Shown: positions 23,401-35,300 of the stretch, in pieces
Layout: each line of letters opens with the position of its first letter
How positions within the stretch are numbered: the first letter of the stretch is position 1
Assembly: GCA_019022495.1 (NCBI GenBank)
Contig: JAFEKR010000003.1
Coordinates: 1,488,001-1,552,000, forward strand
Direction of reading: 5' to 3'
From: Epichloe hybrida
Lineage: Eukaryota > Ascomycota > Sordariomycetes > Hypocreales > Clavicipitaceae
DNA length: 64,000 nt
Made by a program: the position numbers and the translations under genes
Notes under the pieces: generated by a model
What the model was told of the DNA's origin: nothing
The model's input: the letters and a program-made list of their open reading frames with translations, nothing else
Database searches by the model: none

Positions 23401-23875
23401 CAGATTCCACACCCTCCATACAACTATTTACAGTTATAGATAGGCTTTCTAGCTTCTCTAATAACTAGTCTATAGTTGCTTATTGCTTAATAGCCTGCTC
23501 TTTTAGCTAGTTATTTAGAACCTCTTGCGCACTAGGGTCAGGGATTACAGGTCCCTTTCCCTTTCCTTTGGTATCTATTTTCCTTTTTATAGAAGGGAAA
23601 AGCTTCTATGCTTGTACTAAAATTCCTTTTATAGAAGAGAATTACTTCCTTTTTCGCACGTCCTTCCTTTTTTATAGAAGGGAAGTCTTCTATAGCCACA
23701 ATTAATTCCTTTTTATAGAAGGGAAAAGCTTCTTTATTCGCAATTAATTCCTTTTTATAGAAGGAAAAAAGCTTCTATCTCGCGGATCCTTCCTTTTTTA
23801 TAAAAGGGAAGTCTTCTGTATTCGCACATAAAGTGACCTAAACGGAATCTATAGTGATAGAGCCGGGCTCATAAC
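20486..23875 (-). pseudogene. Copia-1 gag-protease-integrase relic
   Basis: Minus-strand coding remnant between the 5' LTR and Copia-2. The clearest piece is open from 22489 to 22139: a Ser-rich linker followed by NIGLTVYIVNS and GGPIYAKGHGSAVF, which match the copia protease/pre-integrase region (LDSGATxHI...G.GPIxAxGxG) with the active-site Asp-Ser-Gly lost. Integrase lies downstream (about 20500-21600). A Gag region with a Lys/Glu-rich zone lies upstream (22500-23600). Near the 5' end, four or five copies of a TTCCTTTTTATAGAAGGGAA unit occur at about 23580-23820. Stops are frequent. Confidence 0.75.
23580..23820. repeat. Imperfect tandem repeat in the Copia-1 leader
   Basis: At least five units built around TCCTTTTTATAGAAGGGAA, each with an internal inverted repeat (TTCCTTT...AAGGGAA), spaced about 60 bp apart. 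They lie just downstream of the primer-binding site of Copia-1 (minus strand), between PBS and gag. A structural role in the RNA leader is possible but unproven. Confidence 0.65.
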
Positions 23876-23942
23876 CTGTTGAAATCAAAAGAGTGGACCG
23901 ATCCGACTGAACCTAGGATTACAAAGCCTTATATATTTTAAC
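23862..23942 (-). repeat. 5' LTR (67 bp) and primer-binding site of Copia-1
   Basis: The 67-bp sequence 23876-23942 reads TGTTAAAATA...GATTTCAACA on the minus strand and is followed at once by GGTTATGAGCCCGG (23862-23875). That is complementary to the anticodon arm of initiator-Met tRNA, the primer site known for many copia elements. It equals only the terminal 67-bp arm of the 928-bp 3' LTR, so the two LTRs of this element differ greatly in length while the GGTAT duplication is intact. A deletion between two TGTTAAAA boxes in the 5' LTR would explain this. Confidence 0.75.
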
Positions 23943-25130
23943 AGGTATTATCTTCTTTACTTTAAGTTAGACTCTAGCCTAGGGAAGTCTATAGGACTTA
24001 CTAAAGTATATAAGTTTAGTTTTAGCTAGGTTAAACTTAACTTTTACTTACCTTACTTATTCTTTATAAATCTTTTATATAGCTTTAAGTCTCCTCTAGG
24101 TCTATACTATATTCTTACTAAAGGCTACTATATTTATATTATTTATAAATCCTATAGCTACTATACCTAGAATAGCCTAGAGGTAAATATAAAGCTTTAC
24201 TAAGTAAAGTAAGAAAAGAATTAAGAAAAGAGGTAAACCTTATAAGGTACTAGCCTTAATTATAAATAGTCTAGAGAGTTCTTTATTAAAGCTAAGCTAG
24301 CTTATTTTATTTATAAGGAAGCTTTATATTACTACTATTAGCTATTATAGGACTCCTATCTTTATAAGTAAGTATATTAGGTATAAGTAGCTAACTTTAT
24401 TAAACACTAAAGATATATTTATTTATACTAGTAAGGTAATACTACCCCTTCCCTAGGCCTCTTTAATATATTCTATAAGGACTCTTATTATAGTTTCTAT
24501 TAATCTATTTATCCTATTACCTATCTAGAGTTTAGGAAGTAGCCCCTTTACCTTAGTAAAGGCTATAAGTTACTTTACTATTACTACTTCTATAATCTTC
24601 CTTACTATATTAAGTAATAAGATTAGTCTTTATATATTAGCTTTCCTTATTTCCTTAGTAGTTTTACTAGGTTTCCTAATTACTTTTACTCTTATAGTTT
24701 AGAAGTAAGCTAGGAAGTAGCTTATTTCTAGGATTATATTTAGGAGCCTAGCTATAGTATCTTTAGCTAGGTTATTATAGGCTTTAATAAGGCTTACTAG
24801 GAGTTTATTATCTCCTAGCGCCTTCTAGCTAGCTATATTTACTAGGATATTATTAATCTCCTCTTACTTAAATTATTCTTTATTTAGTAGTAGTATATTT
24901 TCTAGCTTTAGGAAGGAGAGGTCTAGTATATATAAGAGGTTTATTATTAGTTTAGGAAAGAATCTTTATGCTAGTATACTAGCCTTATTATTATATATAG
25001 TAGCTAGGTTAGGGTTATTTTTGCTTCTTTTTAGCTTAGGGAGTCTAGGGAGCTCTAGAGGGGCCTAGCTTTAGAGCTAGGCCTATCTCTTAAGCCTCTA
25101 GACCTCTCTATCTTTTTCCTATATATTAGC

Positions 25131-26044
25131 TTTTGAAATGTAGGGAGCTAGTTGCCAGCTAGCAACAGCTGTACGGGTGCAAGCTTTACGGTCAGGGACC
25201 GATAGGGCTGCAACGTTAAATCAATTAACGTAACGTAACGGAAGGTTATAGTAGTTATTAACTAATAAAATTTAATTTAGATTACTTTTATAATATCTTA
25301 TAGAGTAATAGAATTGATTTTAGATATGTTATACAGGTAATGCGGCTGTTATTAGTTAAGAGAACTAGCTATCTAGCTAGTTAAAAAGATCTTCTTTCTC
25401 TTATAAACCTACTAACTATATTAGTAAATCCGGGCCACTAATGGGGTCTTACAGGCTACTTTTGATTTTCCGTAAAATTCATTTGTATGCAAAAACTAAA
25501 AAATTAACTTACTACTATACTAGCTAGCAACCCGTATGCACTAACTTTTAGTCTAAAAAATAACCTTATATAAAAAGAAAGCCCTATCTTTAAGCTTTAA
25601 TTTGCTATATGTGAAACTTTTGTACGACCTCTAGATAAAGAGAAAATCGTTGTTAAAGATAGCTATAGGGTATGTTATATATAAGGTAACCTGCTTACGT
25701 CACCCTAGCTTACGTCACCCTAGCTTACGTCACCCTAGCTTACGTCACCCTAGCTTACGTCACCCTAGCTTACGTCACCCTAGCTTACGTCACCCTAGCT
25801 TACGTCACCCTAGCTTACCTAATTACTAGTGGCGTGGTTGTGGCTACACTTGCAGCCACAACGCAATTAACTAATTAGTCATCTACACGGTCAGTCGCAG
25901 CTGTTGACAGCTGCGACGCAGCCATTGATAGCTGCCCTCGCGACCGTTGACAGCTGTAGTGCAGCTGTCAGACTTGCAAAGCAAGCTAGTAATAAGAAGG
26001 TTCTTTAACTAGAAAAGGGCTAAAAATAGGTCTTATTTTTAACA
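25131..26044 (-). mobile_element. Solo LTR in the LINE, with eight CRE-like tandem units
   Basis: A 914-bp LTR flanked by TTAGC (25126-25130) and TTAAC (26045-26049), a target duplication with one RIP-type change. It corresponds to the long arm of the 10501-11594 unit, without the tRNA-like segment and the 67-bp arm. It holds eight perfect 15-bp units (25694-25813), against two at 11333-11362 and none in the 8899-9826 copy. Flanking LINE sequence matches uninterrupted copy 1 at about 4000. Confidence 0.85.
25694..25813. promoter_or_regulatory. Tandem array of eight TTACGTCA-containing 15-mers
   Basis: Eight exact copies of CTTACGTCACCCTAG in a row, then a partial ninth. Each has TTACGTCA (TGACGTAA on the other strand), which matches CRE/ATF-type bZIP binding sites. 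The location inside an LTR, where transcription signals sit, makes a regulatory role plausible, but binding is inferred only from the motif. The units are free of RIP changes although surrounding bases are mutated. Confidence 0.6.
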
Positions 26045-28730
26045 TTAACCTTTTATAATATGTCCCTTTATATGTTTCTTTTCTCTTTCTTAATAATATA
26101 TTCTTAATCCTTATTTACCTTAGTATAAGCTTACTAGTTTATATTAGTTCTCTAGTATCTCTATTATCTCTTAGCTTACCTTGCTTTACTAACTAACTCT
26201 TAGGCTTTTCTTAACTACTATACCTTTAGGCTAGGGAGTCCCTAGGCCTTCTTTAGGACTACCTTATCTATAATCTATTATAGGCTTATAATAAGCTATA
26301 TTATATAGTTATCTATTCCCTCTTTATTATATAGGTTTAGTATATTCTTAGGCTAGAGTCTAATTACTACCTTTGCCTTTATATATGGTTAGTTTATAGC
26401 TCCTTATATATATCTAAGAACCTAGGGGATAGCTTCCTACTATTTATTAAAGATACTAATTAGCTATAGGATATAGTTAGATCTAGGGATATCTTTAGTG
26501 CTATTATAGTAGACCTTAATATCTAGTGTAGCTTATACTAGGTTAATAGTGCTATCTTTATTATCTTTATATTATCTTATAGGTTTGCCTTAGGGTGTAA
26601 TAAGTCTAAGCCTTTACTAGTTTATAAACTCTAGTAGTTTGTTTACTTTATTAGTTTTCCTATCTAGCTTATCTTAGAGGGGGTGCTTCTAGTTAAAGTT
26701 ACTTATAAATACGCTTTAGTTATAAGGCTCTTCTAGGTTAATTATATAAATAAGGGTATTCTAGTTATTACTATATCCCTCTAAGTAAAGGGAGTAAATA
26801 TTAACTTCTTATAGTTTTACTAGTAACTAGTTAGTTTCTCCCTAGGCTAACTATAACCTTACTTTGTGTTTCTTATTTATATATATTATATTATATCTAT
26901 TATAATATATAAGTTAAAACTATGTAAGGCCTAGTACTAGGGGCTATAGGTTTCTTATGTGTTTTTATTCTTAGATTATAATTACATCTATATTAGTCTA
27001 GTAATAAAGCGCTATATATACTAGTTTATTCTTTTTTTTATGTTTTAGAAAAGGACTTATAATATTATTATATTAATAAGGGGGGTTGTTAGTTACTACT
27101 ATCTTATGCTAGCTTTATTCTAGCTCTAAGTCTTTTCATATACTATCTAATGCTTTCTAATCTTAGTTATTTAGTGCTTTATTCTATATTTATAAGGTAT
27201 TCTCTCTTTTTACTTACTATAATAATAGGTTCTAGTGCTATACTAGGTCTCTTATAGGGTATGTTTAGGCTTTTACTTAGGGAGTAGGTAGTAAAGTAGG
27301 AGGGCTATTTAAGATATCTTACTTTAGTAGTGTTTTACTTCTCTTTTAGGATAGGGTAGTCTCTTAACTAGGCTAGGTATAGTCTAAAGTATAGGATATA
27401 GTTCTCTTTTACTTACTTATCTTTTATAAGGTAAGAGAACTCTTTATTCTTATAATAGCTAGCTTTATACTTACTATACCTTAGTACTACCTTATAGAAC
27501 TTAGCTATATAGCTTATTTAGAAGTAATTATAGTACTATTAGGGTTATAAGGTCTTATTATATAGTTTAGTTTAGAAGAGCTTTACTTTAAAGACTATAT
27601 TATCTTAGTATATTTTATTAGTATATTTTACTTTAGCTAGGCCTAGTATTATAGTAGTTCTTTAGGTGCCTTTACCCTAGGGTTATCTTACTATTACCTT
27701 TACTATATTTACCTTATTAGCCTTTCTAATTTCTATTACTAGGTTCTTAAGAGAGGTATATTTAGTTAGGAATTCTTTAATAATAACGCTAAGTATATAA
27801 TAGTAAAGGGCTACTTTTAGCCTAAATATATTAGTAATTTATTTTTAGTTTTCTTTATGCTAGATAGTGTTATCTTTAAAGGTAATAATTATATTCTTAC
27901 TAGGAAGTCTTCTAGCTACTACTACTATAGTCTAGCCTATAGCTTTATTTACTACTATTACTATATCTTTTATACCCCTAGACTAAAGTAATTCCTAGAT
28001 AGTATTCCCTTTAATAAGTACTTCTTAGTCCTATTTACTAGGGATTTAGAGGGGGGGGGGTAAGGTATTTATTTATTTAGAAGCTAGGCTAGTAGTAATA
28101 CTTACCTAGGTTAAAGTGTTACTTCCTTTAGTTCCTTCTTTAATAGCCTTTTTAAGGGCTTATTTAAGGGCTTCTTTAGTAATATAAATATTACTATTAT
28201 TATAGTTTATTACCTTTACTTTAGCTTAGGTATAGTTTACTACCTACCTAGTAATAGCTTTAGTAATATACTATACCTAAGTAACTTTATTACTAGGGAT
28301 AAGGCTTGTGATTTTATTATAGTATTTTATATTATCTAGATATTTAAATTAGATTTGGTTTATTATAGGGTTATTCTTACTACTCTAAACATTAAACTAT
28401 CCTGTTCTTATGTTTAGGTAGTAGTAACTTTATACTAGCCCCTTTTCTTCTAAGTTAATTACTATTAGTATATTTACACTCCTACTACTAGCTTTATTAT
28501 AATATAATATTATAGGGGAGGGTAAACGGAGGTAAGGAATTTAAATATTAATGTGGTTTGTATTTTAGAGGCGATTCCGGACCTTTAGAGCGGTGCGGAA
28601 GTTTGTGCGAAGGTTTACTATAATTACCTTTATAACTATAAAATAAGTCTAATAAGCTTTATTATAATTAGTTTAACCTTTTTTTAAGATTTAATTTTAG
28701 GACTTGCTTTTATTTTATATACTATAACTA

Positions 28731-28940
28731 CTTTAATAACTTTAATAACTTTAATAACTTTAATAACTTTAATAACTTTAATAACTTTAATAACTTTAAT
28801 AACTTTAATAACTTTAATAACTTTAATAACTTTAATAACTTTAATAACTTTAATAACTTTAATAACTTTAATAACTTTAATAACTTTAATAACTTTAATA
28901 ACTTTAATAAGCTTTATTATAACTTTAATAACTTTAATAA
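28731..28940. repeat. 9-bp minisatellite (TTTAATAAC)n
   Basis: About 20 near-perfect tandem copies of TTTAATAAC, interrupted near the right end by two GCTTTATTAT units. It lies between the 5' end of LINE copy 2 and the inverted LINE fragment. A few units of the same motif occur in the 5.5-kb repeat (AATAACTTTAATAAC), suggesting that the array expanded from that repeat family. Confidence 0.9.
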
Positions 28941-28954
28941 GCTTTATTATAATA

Positions 28955-29376
28955 TTAAAAACGCTTATAGAGTCCTACAGATTCCTAGGAGTGTAGATAA
29001 ACAGGAAGCTTAACTAAAGTGCCTATAGAAACATCCTTAAAGGCAAATTTACTTAATAATAGCTTACACTCTTTAAGCTAGTAGTGTTAGCCTAGGGCTA
29101 TAGCTTTTAAAACACTAGACTTTTATATATATAAGTAGTATAGGTTAGTCTTACTTATAAAGTAAGTACTTACTATACTCTTACTAAGAAAGAAAAAAAA
29201 CCGTAAGAAATAATAAAAAGCTTTAGAGTAAATTAATTAGCTTACCTTTAAATTATTACTAAGGTATTTAAGGCTATACTTATTATATAACTAAAGATTA
29301 AGACTTATATCCCCTCCCTTAATGTTTATTTAAATAAGTTAAAGTAAAAGTTTAAGAATAAAATTATTAATAGTAA
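28955..29376 (+). mobile_element. Tad1-like LINE fragment, copy 3 (plus strand)
   Basis: Reverse-complement match to 8490-8897, the 3' region of LINE copy 2, so this fragment points the other way. It includes the segment equivalent to the IPPLNLYLN coding part (about 29300-29335) with further decay. It stops at 29376 where the LTR of Copia-3 begins. The rest of this LINE copy is not found on the other side of Copia-3. Confidence 0.7.
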
Positions 29377-32300
29377 TGTTAGTTACACCAAGGTGCCTGC
29401 GCAGGTAGGATAATCCCGTAATATTAAAGTCAATGATAGTTAGATAGATAGCTAGGAAAGAGGGAGAAGAGAGGGAAAGTCTAGATACTAGGAAAGTAAG
29501 CGAAATCCGTATGTAAGGCAAAAGAGAGGGTAGCAAATTAATACAGCTAATTATGTTATGTGCATCGCGCTAGACCTATAATTTAGTCTAGGCTTTAGCC
29601 ACAATTAAACTAATGAAGATCCGAAGGAATTAATACTAGTAGTCTCTCTTTTTCCTTTATAGCTAAAGAGCTTAAAAACGTAATAAAAAGCAAATTAAAG
29701 GGAAGTGTATATAAGTAAATCCCTTAATAGGAATCCGCTGCTCTAATTAGCTATTATAGCATTAGTTAATTAAATTAATTTGTTAGTTCTTACCTAAGCT
29801 CCTATCCCCTAATATTATAAGTCTCTTTACCTATCCTTTAACATAAATCATTAATTTATTTAAATTAATTAAAGAGGAAAGTAATAAATTTAGCAATACT
29901 TTTATTATTATATCCGCCAGATTATTATTACTATTAATTCACCTAACTTCGTAGATCTTATGCCTCTTGTATAATTAATAAAGAGCTATAATATTAATTA
30001 TTAGTCTCTTTTTCTTTATAGTTCCTAGCTTTATAAGGTATTTATATAATAAAAAGGAGTTAGTATAAAGAATCATAGGAATTTAAGGTATCTTTAATTA
30101 ATCTGTGATTTAATATAGAGTTATGGAAATCGCATAGGTAATATCTACGCCTTAAACCATACTATATAATTTAGAGGTAAGTACGCTATAAGTGAATCTC
30201 TTACTCTTTATTAAGCTATATGTAATAATGTTACCTTTTATAATAAAGGTATTATTATCTTATATTATCTTGTTGCTAATTATAATTACGTATCTAATCT
30301 GTGAGCTTAAATCCTTGTTATTAGTAAGCAATCTATTTATAAACACAAAGAGCTTTGCCTCCTTAAGAACTAAAGGAATATATTATAGTCTATATTATTA
30401 ATTCTTAATTTACTACTTAAGGCGTTTATTAAGATATATAATATCTTTAGTAGAGGGTTCTTAGTGTTAAGCTATAATTAATAGGTTATAGGAAGCTTCT
30501 AGTTAATATATAGTTATAATATAGCTTCCTTAGGCTTATTATTCTATATAATCTTGCTTTACTATTAGGGATTAAGAATTAAGTTCCTTAATCTTCTAAC
30601 TTTAGCCCTTCTAGGTTAATATTAACGAATTATTAGTGTTTTAGGTTAAGATATAACTATTAAAGATAAGGGGATTCTTAGCGGTTAATTATTGCTTTTC
30701 TTTAGCTATGAAATTAGCCTTCTAGAGCTCTTTCTTTTCTTTTTAGAAGAAGTTATTATTACTTAGGCCTAATATATTATTAGTTTGCATTCTAATAATA
30801 CTAAAGAGGTTCTTATTATTTAAAGCTATAATTAATAAGTAAGGATTATAGGTTAAGGTTATTATATTAAGGTTATCCCTATGGTAGTGGAAGTACGTTA
30901 CCTACTAGTGGGTTCTAGCCTTTGCAATCCTATAAAGAGGTCTAATTAATTTCATTATAGTCCCTTCTAGAAAGAGGTGTGCAATCTACTTTAGTAATCT
31001 TATAATAATTAGCCTTATTAGTATTATGCTTAATTGAGTGTATGCTTATGTAATATTACGAATCTAAAGGTAAATGCCTCTTCTTCTTAATAATAGAGTA
31101 ATAGCTACAATAAGGCGTTAGCTTACTTATTATATTATTAGTAATTGTGTTGGGATAAATTCCTTTCCTTTATTATTATAGCCTTGTATAATAAGGCAGG
31201 ATTTCTTATATAGCAAGTCTATTCCTTTACCTTTAATCTCTCTAACTATACAAGAATTAAAGATTTTATAACCTCTATGCTTCGCTAGGTTATACTTAAC
31301 GAATTTAAATATATTACAAGCTTGCAAAGCGTTGATTTTAGCCTAGTTAGATTACTTAAAAGGTTTTCCTAAGGTTATAATCTTCCTTTCTTAGTAAAGT
31401 TAAAGAGTAAGGTTCTAATTAGCCTCTTCCTTTACTATAAAGAATACTATATTTAGCATCCCTATAGCTATAGCCTCTTAAATAAAGGCCTCTTCTTAAT
31501 CTTTATTAATAAGTATATAGAGTTAAACTAGGCTAGCGCTTTTCTTAAGATTATAAGCTTTTCTTCTCCTTACTTTTATTCCTTTAGGGCAAGGTAATAA
31601 GTCTTTAACTTAATAGCTTCCCTTTAGGCTTTTCTAGGCTTTATAAGCCTTTTCTTTAGACTCTTCTATACTTATAAATTAAACTATAAGGGCCTTTCTT
31701 AGTCTTCCTTATCTTCTCTTAGCTAGTGCCTATAGCTCTTTACTTTCTTCTATTAAAGAATCTCTTTTAGTAGTAGTAGTTAGTTATATAATTACTTCTT
31801 TCTCTATATTATTAGGCTTTATCTCTTACTACTCTAGTCTCTTTATAATATATAAGTCTTTATAGTAAGCCTTTACTACTATAAAGCAAAACCTTACTAG
31901 GCTATAGGGTATATTAACTATATAAGTCTCTCTATTAGTAGTAAGTAGCTTATAAGGGCTATACTAGCTACCCTTCTCTCTTTATATATATATATTAGCC
32001 TATAGGGGTAGCTAATATATAGGCGCTATATTAGGGCTATTCTAGGCTTTAAGGGTATTATAAACCTACTATAAAGCTAGATAGTAGTGGACTTTATTAG
32101 TAGCTTTATAAATTACTTAAGTATATTAAATAATAGAGATACTTAGTAGTAACTTATCTATTATCTATAGGTAGCCTCTAAAGACTAGTAAGGTTAGAAT
32201 AATACTATTTAAGCCTATAGAGTTATTAATAGCTTTAATAGCTATTTAAAGATATTATTCTAGTATAAGTTCTATTCTAATTAAGTCTATAATAATATCA

Positions 32301-35300
32301 TAGGCTTAGCGTAAAGGTCTATAATATCTCTTAACCTTTCTAATACTATTATAAGCTTTAATTAGCATCTTATTAGTCTTAATTAATATTAGTTAAGTAT
32401 AATACTTAAATTTAGTAGAAGTAAAGTTATTACTAGTGTTATGAATAATCTATTCTAGAGGTCTAAGATAAGTATTAATCTAATATTCGCGGATAGTATT
32501 CTAGATATCTTAAGCCTTCTGCTTCTTTAGATTAAGGAATTAGGCTACCTAGAATAATATTACTAAATTAATAATATAAACCACTAGTTAGCTATTAATC
32601 TACATAATATTAATAATAATCTTATAGTTAAATTCATGGTTATCTTTAATTATGAATTTAAATTAACTAGGGGCCTTTCTATATATCTAGTAATAGTAGT
32701 AGACTTTAGTTAATTTCTTAATTACCTAGCGTTTAACTTCATAACTAGCTTAGTAAAGGATCTTTATAAGTCATTAAATAGAAGGGTAACTAAGTTAATA
32801 ATATAATTAACAAATATCTCCTTCTAAAAGGTAAAAGGTAACTATTTCTCTTACCTCTAGTAGCTACTAAGGATAACCCTATTATTATATAATAGGTATA
32901 GTCTTATTACCTTAGATAACTATATTAGTAAGGTTATTAATCTTAACTTATATCTTATCTATATTAGTAATTAAGAAGAGAAAGAGAGTAGCTATATTAA
33001 GGATATAAAATTCAAGCTCTCTAAGTTCTATAAGTATATAAAGGATTTCTCTTATAACTACTAATCTAGCGCTAAATATAATAATTTAGGGTTTATAAGG
33101 GGTTACCTTTAATAAAGGCATTAATCTTAATAAAGCCTTTACTTATACCTCTCCTATAGTTAACTTTCCTATAGCGCTAGTATTAGGCATAATCCCTCTA
33201 AAGACCTCTTTAGAATAGCGTTCTTTAAAGATATAGTAAATTAAGCCCTTATTACACTCTTATAGCTTATAGAGCTCCTACCAAAGGAATATATGTTAAA
33301 AGGCTTAATTATTTAGGGTTATAAGAATATTAATATTAGTAGCGTTATAGTTAGTCTATAATCTAGAGTAAAAAAATTATATAATACTTAAGTATACTAT
33401 TAATAGTAGCTTCTCTATATTATTATTATTATTTTTAGCCTTTATATACGCTAAAAGATATAATTCCTAATTCTAACCTAAGCCCTTATTAGGCTTATTA
33501 TTATCCTGCCCTTTATAAGAGGTAAGAAATACCTAGAATCTCTTCTTTAAAGGGGGTATATAATATATTTTACTAGCTTACTAGTAGTCCTTCTCCTTTT
33601 AATACTCTTTAGCAAAGTAATTAGAGAACTAGTAGCTACTCTTACTATATATAAAGTAGCGCTTAATACTTAGCCTAGGGCTTTATTTATAATAGCCTCC
33701 TCTACTATAGGATTATTATCTATACTAATAATTAGTAAACATAGCCTCTAGAGGGTCTCCCTATTAGTACTAGAGGTATTAGAAGGACTTCTTATTTAAT
33801 TCTATAATAGTAATTACCTTATAAAGGTCTCTAGTAAGACTTTCAAAGCCTAGGGAGTATATATATTTCACTATCTAATATTTAGGTACACTAGCTATAG
33901 TATTTAATAACTGCTTATAAAGCTTAGTATTTACTATTTTAGTAAGGTATAGCCCTCTATAGATTTTCTTAAGGGTTGATAACGTAATCTTAAGGTAATT
34001 AAGCTTGCTTTTATTAGGGTTTTTCTTAATTATATTCTTTAATATTATACTACTCTATTCATAGTAATAGAATTACTAGTTACTTTCTATCTTAAAGTAT
34101 TAATAAATATAGGCGATTATCTCTTTATAGGAATAGTTATTCCTAAAGAGATAATTAAGGAAGTATTATTTAGTATTGCTTATTAATATAATAGGGAAAG
34201 CCTTCTAATAATGCATTTAAGAAAGGTTAATTCTATCACACTTATTTTTAAAGAGTATAATCTTTAGCATTAAGAAGTTATATAGCTTCCTACTATAGCA
34301 GTCGCTATCCTTATATATCTTTATAAGCTCTAAGATTTTCTTTATAATTTAATCTTCAGAGGTAAATTACTATAAAGGCATAATTTGTTATAAAAAATAG
34401 TTCACTAGTCATTATTAATAAAATCATTAGGATAAAGCTATTAATTTAATAGGGATTATTATAAGGGTTCTTATAAAGGTTTAAGTAGTCTTTAGGGTTA
34501 GGGAAGGTAAATTTCTAGGGTAGGTTATTAGGGCTATTAATATTAAGGCTCTAGGGGTTTAGAAGATTATAGTCTTTCTTATAATCTCTCCTATAACTAA
34601 AGAGGTATTAAAGTTTAATAAAGCACTTCTTTAAGGGATACTAGGATTAAATATCCTAGGCCTTGCTTAACAAGAACGCTATAATCTTATAAAAAATTAT
34701 ATAATTCTCTAATAACTTCCTTTATAGCCCTTTTAAAGGTATCTTTAGACTAGCCTTTAAAGTCTTCTTAGAATAATTCCTATAGGTTATTATCTCTCTA
34801 ACCTTAATGCTTACTAAGGTTAATAAATCTTACAATCTAGTTATTAAGCTTAAGCTATATAGTAGTCTCTAGATCTAGCTTAATAAATTCTTTCTAATTA
34901 CTAGAGAAGTTATAAGTAAGCTATTAAAGATATAAGGGTAACTTATACTCTTAGGGTCTTTTAGGGGTAATAATTAGAGCCTTAATATTACTAGTAGCCT
35001 TTACTCTTATAGAAAGTCTAGATTTCTTTACTATCTTTAACTATAAAAGGAATATTATTAAGTTATTATTATTTACTACTAATCAAGCTCCTATATTTAC
35101 CTATTACTATTATAAGGGTTTTCTTTCGTACTTTAGAAGCGTTACTACTCTAATAAAATTAGAAGATTATAAAAACAGGAAAAATAGAAGAAAAAGTAGC
35201 AAAAGCAGTAATAAGAATAAATTAATAGGGATAAATAAAGTAATAGAAGTGCTAAAAGTAACTAGAAAATAATAAGAAAGGCAATAAGGGAATAATAGGA

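Larger units (their letters stand above)
8899..23942 (-). mobile_element. Ty1/copia element Copia-1, nested and RIP-degraded
   Basis: A large copia element in minus orientation, flanked by the 5-bp target duplication GGTAT (8894-8898 and 23943-23947). Its 5' end at 23942 starts with a short LTR followed by a primer-binding site complementary to the initiator-Met tRNA anticodon region. Gag, protease, integrase, RT and RNase H relics follow in copia order down to about 9830, where a purine tract precedes the 3' LTR. Three younger insertions (10501-11594, 12194-14252, 15075-20480) interrupt it. Removing them and their duplications leaves about 6.5 kb, a normal copia length. The uninterrupted site is preserved in LINE copy 1 at about 2805. 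Confidence 0.85.
23943..28600 (-). mobile_element. Tad1-like LINE relic, copy 2, 5' and central part
   Basis: Aligns with LINE copy 1 (2800-5165) and extends about 1.4 kb further upstream. Minus-strand order: a probable ORF1/leader region (28600-27250), endonuclease end (about 26600), RT (about 24500-25000), then the break at the GGTAT site where Copia-1 entered; the 3' part resumes at 8898. A solo LTR at 25131-26044 interrupts it. The far 5' end (about 28540-28610) keeps several CpG-rich bases. Stops are very frequent; inactive. Confidence 0.78.
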
